Assembly: GCA_004525685.1 (NCBI GenBank)
Contig: SPBW01000056.1
Coordinates: 1-11,480 of the forward strand
DNA from: Candidatus Atribacteria bacterium
GTDB lineage: Bacteria > Bipolaricaulota > Bipolaricaulia > UBA7950 > UBA9294
Direction: 5' to 3'
Length of the DNA: 11,480 nucleotides
Shown here: in pieces, positions 6,630 through 11,480 of the stretch
Numbering within the stretch: the first letter of the stretch is position 1
How the letters are laid out: every line of letters starts with the position of its first letter
The notes under the pieces: generated by a model
What the model was told of the DNA's origin: nothing
Seen by the model: only the letters and a program-made list of their open reading frames with translations
Databases searched by the model: none
Made by a program: the position numbers and the translations under genes

Positions 6630-7703
6630 ATGCGTAGGTTTTTGGCTCTGACGCTGATTGCCGTTTTGGCACTGAGCGTCATCGGTTTTGCTCAGGATCT
6701 AGGTACAAGAGACAACCCGATCCGTTGGCTATTCGTTCCGTCTCAGGAACCGCAGTATCTTGAGGACATCGCAAAGCAGATTGCGCAGGAAGTTTCGGAC
6801 ATAACCGGACTGTACTTCGATGTCCGTGTCATGATCGACTATCAGGCGTTCATCGAGGAGTTTGTTGCAGCTGAAGGCGACGTCATGGGCGCGCCAACGA
6901 CACAGCAGTACATCACCATCGCCGATCGAACCGATTTCCAGGCCATCCCACGCCTCGGATCGATTCGGTATGGCTTCCCGTATTACTACACGGCGATCTA
7001 CACGCTACGTGAATACGGCTACACGTCCCTCTACGACCTTCAGGGCAAGATCTGGGCGTATCCAAGCGAAGGTTCCACGTCCGGCTACAAACTCCCGAGC
7101 GGGTACTTCGCCGACCTCGGCATTACATTCGGCGGGACGCTCCCGAGTGGCGACAATAGCCATCAACGGGCGCTCATCAACGTTCTCGACAAGCAGGCCG
7201 ACTTCTCCACCGGTTTCTGGAATCCCGGCCAGCCGCCGGCCCACATCCTGGAAGCCATGAAAGCACAGCCGGGCTTTGTCAACTACTGGTTCGACGGTTG
7301 GGACCCGGAACTCTGGATCTGGGACTACTGGAATCAAGCGCTCTACCCAGAGCAGATCCGCGGTACCGTGGAGGATCTGCGTGAGTCGGTCGGCGATATG
7401 TACACCGACGGCGGCCAAGCGTATGGCGACAAGTGGGCACTCGTTGATCTCGTTCAGGTGCTCGGCCTCGTTGGCCCAATCCCGAACGACTGTTTCGCAT
7501 TCTCGGCCGGTTTCCCACAAAACCTGCAGGACATCGTCGTTGATGCGATCAAGCTGCACATCGGGACATCGGAGAATCCGGGCCCCGGCTGGGGACTCTG
7601 GTCGGATACTCGGTTCTACAAGTGGACCGACGTTCAGGAAATCGACGACTCGATCTACGACGTCTACCGGCGCGCCACCGGACAACGCGTCAACGAAGAC
7701 TAG
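6630..7703 (+). CDS. phnD: PhnD-like phosphonate/phosphite/phosphate ABC transporter binding protein
   Basis: This is a periplasmic receptor of the PhnD family, which captures phosphonates, phosphite or phosphate for import. Residues 1-21 are a signal peptide (two Arg, hydrophobic core, FAQ cleavage region) without a lipobox. The protein is 357 aa, slightly longer than the usual 300-340. Diagnostic motifs are the STSGYKLPSGYF stretch from residue 149, the phosphonate-binding loop region of the family, and NSHQRALINVLDKQADF from 176, matching the conserved SH-x-AI-x-V-x-G-x-AD pattern. The ligand cleft looks aromatic-rich (FPYYYTAIY, GFWNPG, NYWFDGWDPELWIWDYW), which is unusual and may signal a non-standard ligand. 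The start is secure: AGGAGGTG (6618-6625) precedes the ATG. It is first in its operon and is followed by a strong hairpin. Family firm; ligand open. Confidence 0.88.
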   Translation: MRRFLALTLIAVLALSVIGFAQDLGTRDNPIRWLFVPSQEPQYLEDIAKQIAQEVSDITGLYFDVRVMIDYQAFIEEFVAAEGDVMGAPTTQQYITIADRTDFQAIPRLGSIRYGFPYYYTAIYTLREYGYTSLYDLQGKIWAYPSEGSTSGYKLPSGYFADLGITFGGTLPSGDNSHQRALINVLDKQADFSTGFWNPGQPPAHILEAMKAQPGFVNYWFDGWDPELWIWDYWNQALYPEQIRGTVEDLRESVGDMYTDGGQAYGDKWALVDLVQVLGLVGPIPNDCFAFSAGFPQNLQDIVVDAIKLHIGTSENPGPGWGLWSDTRFYKWTDVQEIDDSIYDVYRRATGQRVNED

Positions 7704-7723
7704 GCAACAAGGCGAATTAACCA

Positions 7724-7755
7724 AGCACCGCAGGAGGGCTTCCTCCTGCGGTGCT
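7724..7755 (+). terminator. Perfect 14-bp intercistronic stem-loop between phnD and phnC
   Basis: The arms AGCACCGCAGGAGG (7724-7737) and CCTCCTGCGGTGCT (7742-7755) pair without mismatch around a GCTT loop. There is no T-tract after it (CTACGG follows), so it is not a standard intrinsic terminator. It more likely protects the upstream phnD message or slows read-through into phnC. It ends 4 nt before the GGAG that serves phnC, so it might also affect translation initiation. Confidence 0.6.
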
Positions 7756-7770
7756 CTACGGAGCTCACTT

Positions 7771-8547
7771 ATGGAACAGTCCGGTCACCTAGCAATCAAG
7801 AACTTGACAAAGGTCTATGAGCGCGGCCAGGTTGTAGCTCTGAAGGACCTGTCGTTCTCCGTCAAGAAGGGCGAGTTCCTTGTCGTCATAGGCCTCTCTG
7901 GATCGGGGAAATCGACCCTCCTTCGCTGCATCAATCGCCTGATCGAACCCACATCGGGGAGCGTTTCCCTAGACGGCGTTGATGTCACAAGCCTTCCCTC
8001 CTCTCGTATGCGCCGCATGCGCAGAGGCATGGGGATGGTCTTTCAGCATTTCAACCTCATCAGTCGTTCCACGGTGCTAACGAATGTCCTCACAGGACGT
8101 CTCGGATACACGCCGGTCTGGAAATCGATGGCCGGGTGGTTCTCGAAAGCGGATCACGAACTGGCGATGAAGAGCCTCGAGCGTGTCGGGCTTGAGGAGA
8201 AGGCGTACGTCAGGGCCGACGAACTCTCCGGCGGACAGCAGCAGCGCGTGGGAATTGCACGCGCCCTGATGCAACAACCTAGTCTACTCCTTGTTGACGA
8301 ACCGGTCTCGGCCCTTGATCCTGCGACATCCAACTCGATCATGCAGTACTTCGAGGAGATCAACCAGAGCGACGACATTACGGTACTGACAAGCCTTCAC
8401 TTCCTCTCTCTTGCCCGCCGATACGGAACGCGGATCATCGCCCTGAAGGGTGGCGAGCTCGTCTTCGACGGGCTCCCATCTGATATCGACGACAGTCGGT
8501 TCAAGGAGATCTACGGCGAAGAGGCAGAAGAGGTAGAGGTCCGCTAG
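7771..8547 (+). CDS. phnC: PhnC-like phosphonate ABC transporter ATP-binding protein
   Basis: This is the ATPase of the phosphonate-type importer, 258 aa, normal for PhnC. The catalytic elements are all intact: Walker A GLSGSGKST at 41-49, Q-loop FQHFNLI from 91, signature LSGGQQQR from 152, Walker B LLLVDEP from 172, D-loop SALD, and switch His 210. The stretch TNVLTGRLGYTPVWKSM from residue 104 is characteristic of PhnC and separates it from other ABC ATPases. The ATG at 7771 was chosen because GGAG (7760-7763) sits 7 nt upstream and homology begins right after it; the frame stays open far upstream only by chance, in the shadow of phnD. The stop codon overlaps the ribosome binding site of the next gene. 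Unlike the nucleoside system, this chain has one NBD and must act as a homodimer. Confidence 0.93.
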   Translation: MEQSGHLAIKNLTKVYERGQVVALKDLSFSVKKGEFLVVIGLSGSGKSTLLRCINRLIEPTSGSVSLDGVDVTSLPSSRMRRMRRGMGMVFQHFNLISRSTVLTNVLTGRLGYTPVWKSMAGWFSKADHELAMKSLERVGLEEKAYVRADELSGGQQQRVGIARALMQQPSLLLVDEPVSALDPATSNSIMQYFEEINQSDDITVLTSLHFLSLARRYGTRIIALKGGELVFDGLPSDIDDSRFKEIYGEEAEEVEVR

Positions 8548-8557
8548 GAAGGCAACC

Positions 8558-9904
8558 ATGGATCAACGACTAGATGGCTCGACACTGCTGGGCAACCTCC
8601 TACACACTCGTGCGCGAACCGCGCTGAAGAACCGCGCCTTCTCGTTCTTGCTGGATTGGATGATCTGGGGATACGTCGCATATGCGGTGATGTTCTTCCT
8701 CAACCATTACTGGTACACATGGATTCCCGGCCACTGGTATGACACGCTCACGCTCCCCTCGTGGGGATGGCCGCTTACGATCATCGCAACATTGGAACTT
8801 ACAGTCATCTGCCGCAACTTCGGAAGGAGTCTTGGCATGCGAGCCTTCGGGCTCGATCTTTACCCGACCTCTGGGGAGAGGATCTCCTTTGTTCGCCGCC
8901 TGCTGCGAATCGCCGTCTGGCAGCTCTCCGTTCCCGTCGCATGCGTCGGATTCTGGTCTAACCCTGCGGTACCGCTGCATGATCGCGCGGCAGGAACCGT
9001 TCTGCGTTCCACAAGAGAGGTAGACAGAGAGGAGACAGACGCCAACGATGCGCTGGGGATTGCTCGAGTCCGCAAACCTGAGAAACGCGCACTAACCACG
9101 CAGTGGGGGATCATGAGCCTGTTCCTTCTCGGACTGACCTTTTGGCTCGGATGGACGATCATCGAGGCGAATCTCTCCGTACTAACCCGTAGAGCCGACA
9201 AGGCAGGTGACCTGTTTCAGAAGATCGCTCGTCCCGATTTTCGATACTTCTTCAAGGAAGATCCTATCTTCGTTCTGCGGCGCGGATCGTTCGCCATCCT
9301 GGACTTGATGGTTCTGACACTGCTCATGACACTCCTGTCGACTGTGCTGGGAACGGCGGTCGCTTTCCCGTTGAGCTTTCTCGGTGCGCGGAACATCATG
9401 AGCTTCCACCCAGTTGGCCTCGTGATCTATACCGTTGTGCGCGGATTCTTCAATATCGTTCGCGCAATCGAAACCCTGCTTTGGGCAACCATCTTCGCGG
9501 TATGGGTAGGATGGGGAAGCCCGTTCGCTGGCGTCCTAGCATTGACTGTGCACACTATCGCCGCACTAGGAAAACTTTTCTCAGAGCAGGTAGAAGGGAT
9601 TGACAAGGGCCCCAGCGAGGCAATCCGGGCTGCTGGAGGCAACTTCTTCCAGGTGATCCGCTACGCGGTCATCCCACAGGTGGTACCAGCCTTTTGGGCG
9701 TTCACGTTGTACCGCTGGGACATCAACGTGCGCATGTCGACTGTCATCGCGCTTGTCGGCGCAGGCGGTGTCGGAACACTGCTCTTCTACTACAAGAATG
9801 AAGGGCAATGGAGTATTGTCGGATCCGTGGTGGTCAGCATCGTCGTCGTCGTCTGGCTGATGGACTATCTGAGCGGATGGCTCCGGGAAAGGATCGTGCG
9901 ATGA
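8558..9904 (+). CDS. phnE: RDD-domain/PhnE-like permease fusion (first)
   Basis: This inner-membrane permease has an added N-terminal domain: 448 aa, against about 260-280 for ordinary PhnE. Residues 20-150 look like an RDD domain: Arg 26 and Asp 33 in NRAFSFLLDWMI, a SLGMRAFGLDL segment from 91, and LHDRAAGT at 140-147, close to the family's typical LHD-R-x-x-GT. A charged linker (150-180) leads to another membrane helix (about 183-203). From about 240 a PhnE-type BPD_transp_1 domain follows, with the EAA coupling loop EAIRAAGGNFFQVIRYAVIP (354-373) and INVRMSTVIALVGAGGVG from 389, very like PhnE. AGGAAGG (8546-8552) precedes the ATG. It ends in an ATGA overlap with its paralogue. The permease role is firm. 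The RDD call rests on motif reading, and its function here is unknown. Confidence 0.85.
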   Translation: MDQRLDGSTLLGNLLHTRARTALKNRAFSFLLDWMIWGYVAYAVMFFLNHYWYTWIPGHWYDTLTLPSWGWPLTIIATLELTVICRNFGRSLGMRAFGLDLYPTSGERISFVRRLLRIAVWQLSVPVACVGFWSNPAVPLHDRAAGTVLRSTREVDREETDANDALGIARVRKPEKRALTTQWGIMSLFLLGLTFWLGWTIIEANLSVLTRRADKAGDLFQKIARPDFRYFFKEDPIFVLRRGSFAILDLMVLTLLMTLLSTVLGTAVAFPLSFLGARNIMSFHPVGLVIYTVVRGFFNIVRAIETLLWATIFAVWVGWGSPFAGVLALTVHTIAALGKLFSEQVEGIDKGPSEAIRAAGGNFFQVIRYAVIPQVVPAFWAFTLYRWDINVRMSTVIALVGAGGVGTLLFYYKNEGQWSIVGSVVVSIVVVVWLMDYLSGWLRERIVR

Positions 9905-11142
9905 GTTCCGCTGGTAGATCTACAAAGCCCCTCTCCCAGCTGATCAACCTGCTGGGCCGCAGCCTAGGGCAGATACAGAAGGCCTGGGAGCCGTTCATCG
10001 TGGACTTCGCTATAATCGCAACCACGTGGATTCTTATTACATATACCTACTCTTGGTTTACACGTGGCCCCGAGCTCGCGACCTACTTCCTCGTACCGTG
10101 GTGGCTTTTCTTGATCGGATCTGTCGAGATAGCCGTCCTATGGGAGAGCTTTGGTGTGTCCCTTGGACACACGCTTTTTCGCGTTCGACTTCTCGGAGCA
10201 GACCGTCGCCCGCCGACTCTGAGACAAGCGGTGGTCTACTTTTTCGGCTGGCACATCTCTGCCCTTCCGCTTGCCGGACTTCTTGCGTCGCCGCCCCTGC
10301 ATGAGCGTTGGTCTGGTCTGCGCTTCCACCCTTTGATCGTGGACAGTATTCGCCCGAGACCCTGGTATCGTCGCTCGATCGGCATCTACTTGATGGCGCT
10401 CTTTGTCGTTGTTTCAGTTGCCGCCGTTGGCGTAACAATCACGTTCCAGAACCTTGTCCGGCTGTTCTCCGATGCGTACCGTGTCGCTCCATTGTGGAGG
10501 GCTCTGGTCAACCCCAATTTGGCGATTCTCAAAGACAGTTTCAGCGATCTCATCGTCACCATCTTCATGGCAGTGATGGCGACCCTGTTCGCCACGATCA
10601 TCGCTGTTCCGATTAGTTTCTTCGCAGCTCGCAACCTTACTCAAGGAGCCATCGGAAGGACCGTCTACACGATCCTCCGAGGGATCATGAGCATATTCCG
10701 ATCAATCGAACCGATCGTCTGGGCGATTGTCTTCCTGGTCTGGGTGACCTCCGCGCACGCGTCGTTCGCCGGCGTTCTCGCGCTATGGATCCACTCGATT
10801 GCCGACCTCACGAAGCTCTATGCCGAGAGGCTCGAGAGCATCGATGAAGGACTTATGGAGGCTATTTCCGCGACCGGAGCAAGCCGCTTCCAAGTCCTTC
10901 GATATGGTGTTGTGCCACAGATCGTCAATCCATATATCTCGTTCACTCTCTATCGCTTTGACATCAACGTACGCATGGCGACGGTTGTCGGTCTCGTCGG
11001 AGCAGGAGGAATCGGGGGACGCCTCATCGCTTACCTGTCAGGTCAGCGCTATGCGAACGCAGGCACTGTTATGTTGCTGATCGTAGTCGCCGTCTGGGCC
11101 ATTGACTACTTGTCGAGCCGCCTGAGATCCAAGTTGCTCTAG
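9901..11142 (+). CDS. phnE: PhnE-like permease with degenerate RDD-like N-terminus (second)
   Basis: This is the partner permease, 413 aa, paralogous to the preceding gene along its whole length. The ATG at 9901 overlaps the previous stop (ATGA) and follows AAAGGA (9888-9893); an upstream in-frame ATG at 9808 would start inside the neighbour's last 100 bases and lacks these signals. The N-terminal 30-145 region aligns with the RDD domain of the first permease: VDFAI (Asp 35), VSLGHTLFRVRLLGA from 86, and LHERWSG (133-139). The Arg is missing and the LHD motif is altered. The PhnE part has the EAA loop EAISATGASRFQVLRYGVVP (320-339) and INVRMATVVGLVGAGGIG from 355. The two chains should form the heterodimeric pore for PhnD and PhnC. 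Last gene of the operon; no terminator is seen in the 15 nt before the convergent gene. Confidence 0.85.
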   Translation: MSSAGRSTKPLSQLINLLGRSLGQIQKAWEPFIVDFAIIATTWILITYTYSWFTRGPELATYFLVPWWLFLIGSVEIAVLWESFGVSLGHTLFRVRLLGADRRPPTLRQAVVYFFGWHISALPLAGLLASPPLHERWSGLRFHPLIVDSIRPRPWYRRSIGIYLMALFVVVSVAAVGVTITFQNLVRLFSDAYRVAPLWRALVNPNLAILKDSFSDLIVTIFMAVMATLFATIIAVPISFFAARNLTQGAIGRTVYTILRGIMSIFRSIEPIVWAIVFLVWVTSAHASFAGVLALWIHSIADLTKLYAERLESIDEGLMEAISATGASRFQVLRYGVVPQIVNPYISFTLYRFDINVRMATVVGLVGAGGIGGRLIAYLSGQRYANAGTVMLLIVVAVWAIDYLSSRLRSKLL

Positions 11143-11157
11143 TGAGAGTCCAACCCC

Positions 11158-11367
11158 TTACTTCGCCGTCAACCTTTCCATATACTCTCGAATGTCGTCC
11201 AGCCCGTAGGTCGTCTTGAGTGCGACATTGTCTTCGAACCAGGCGTCTTTGATGGTGTCGTCGCGGCGGATCTCGACGTCTTTGATGCCGAAGTGCGCAA
11301 CCAGATTCTGTGCTTCTTCTTCAATCTGACGGTCCTTTACGCGGAAGAGAAATCTTGGGAAACTCAT
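11158..11367 (-). CDS. Small conserved-looking protein of unknown function (69 aa)
   Basis: I do not recognise it. The ATG at 11367 has a strong AGGAGG 7 nt upstream on the - strand; the longer frame to 11439 would add a 24-residue Arg-rich leader that lies over a candidate promoter, so it is rejected. The product is soluble, charged and has no Cys. The pattern is strand (RFLFRV), helix (residues about 11-25), strand (VEIRRD) and a C-terminal helix (LDDIREYMERL). That layout recalls a small thioredoxin/glutaredoxin-like fold without catalytic cysteines, but this is a loose resemblance. It faces the phn-like operon tail to tail with a 15-nt gap. Confidence 0.7.
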   Translation of the reverse strand: MSFPRFLFRVKDRQIEEEAQNLVAHFGIKDVEIRRDDTIKDAWFEDNVALKTTYGLDDIREYMERLTAK

Positions 11368-11404
11368 GCAGTCCTCCTGTCGTACTGCCCTGCGCAGTCC
11401 CCGA

Positions 11405-11410
11405 AGTATA
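11405..11410 (-). promoter_or_regulatory. Candidate -10 element for the 69-aa gene
   Basis: On the - strand TATACT (5 of 6 to consensus) lies about 38 nt ahead of the ATG at 11367, giving a leader of roughly 30 nt. No good -35 is seen at the right distance, so this is tentative. Its place inside the longer reading frame supports the shorter start. Confidence 0.3.
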
Positions 11411-11480
11411 GCCATTGCCCTCATCCTGCGCATGGACACGACGTCCGAAGCCGGGTACGTCGCATCTGTTATGGATCTGA

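Noticed and set aside
7005..7724. 239-codon - strand frame opposite phnD
   Set aside because: Antisense shadow of phnD; no ribosome binding site and no family resemblance.
7276..7770. N-terminal extension of phnC running back into phnD
   Set aside because: The extension is Ser/Thr/Arg-rich frame shadow; the ATG at 7771 has a proper ribosome binding site and matches the family's normal start.
9808..9900. N-terminal extension of the second permease
   Set aside because: It overlaps the end of the first permease, is Arg-rich and has no ribosome binding site; the ATGA junction at 9901 is the natural start.
1..11480. CRISPR array, insertion sequence or prophage
   Set aside because: No regularly spaced repeats, transposase, integrase or terminal inverted repeats were seen.

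Overview
This bacterial window (about half to mid-50s %GC by eye) is mainly two ABC import operons on the + strand. They are flanked by two - strand genes of unknown function. Both solute-binding proteins have SPase I-type signal peptides with no lipobox, which fits soluble periplasmic receptors in a diderm better than a Gram-positive host. The general style (GTG/TTG/ATG starts, strong AGGAGG ribosome binding sites, tight gene packing) fits a deep-branching diderm such as Bipolaricaulota or a Thermotogota-like lineage. That placement is a guess; no marker gene is present.

Layout. Positions 1-536 hold no gene I can support, only a hairpin and a terminator-like stem-loop just past the end of the first - strand gene. 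Positions 537-1283 (-) encode a 248-aa exported protein of unknown family. Positions 1284-1539 are a divergent promoter region with a good sigma-70-type promoter whose spacer lies inside a perfect 18-bp palindrome, a likely operator. Positions 1540-6482 (+) encode a complete BMP/PnrA-type nucleoside-like importer: binding protein, double-domain ATPase and two permeases. A stem-loop plus T-rich tail after the binding-protein gene probably attenuates read-through. Positions 6483-6629 hold a second sigma-70-like promoter. Positions 6630-11142 (+) encode a PhnD-PhnC-PhnE-PhnE importer of the phosphonate/phosphite/phosphate type. A perfect 14-bp stem-loop separates phnD from phnC. Both permeases are much longer than ordinary PhnE and carry an RDD-like membrane domain fused to the N-terminus. 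Positions 11158-11367 (-) encode a 69-aa protein of unknown function, convergent with the phn operon.

How it works together. The first operon probably brings in purine or other nucleosides. The second probably brings in a phosphorus oxyanion or phosphonate. No catabolic genes (C-P lyase, phosphonatase, nucleoside phosphorylase) are in the window, so the substrates are inferred from family only. The most unusual content is the pair of RDD-PhnE fusions, of which the second has lost the hallmark RDD residues. Next are the palindromic operator candidate and the orphan exported protein divergent from the nucleoside-type operon.
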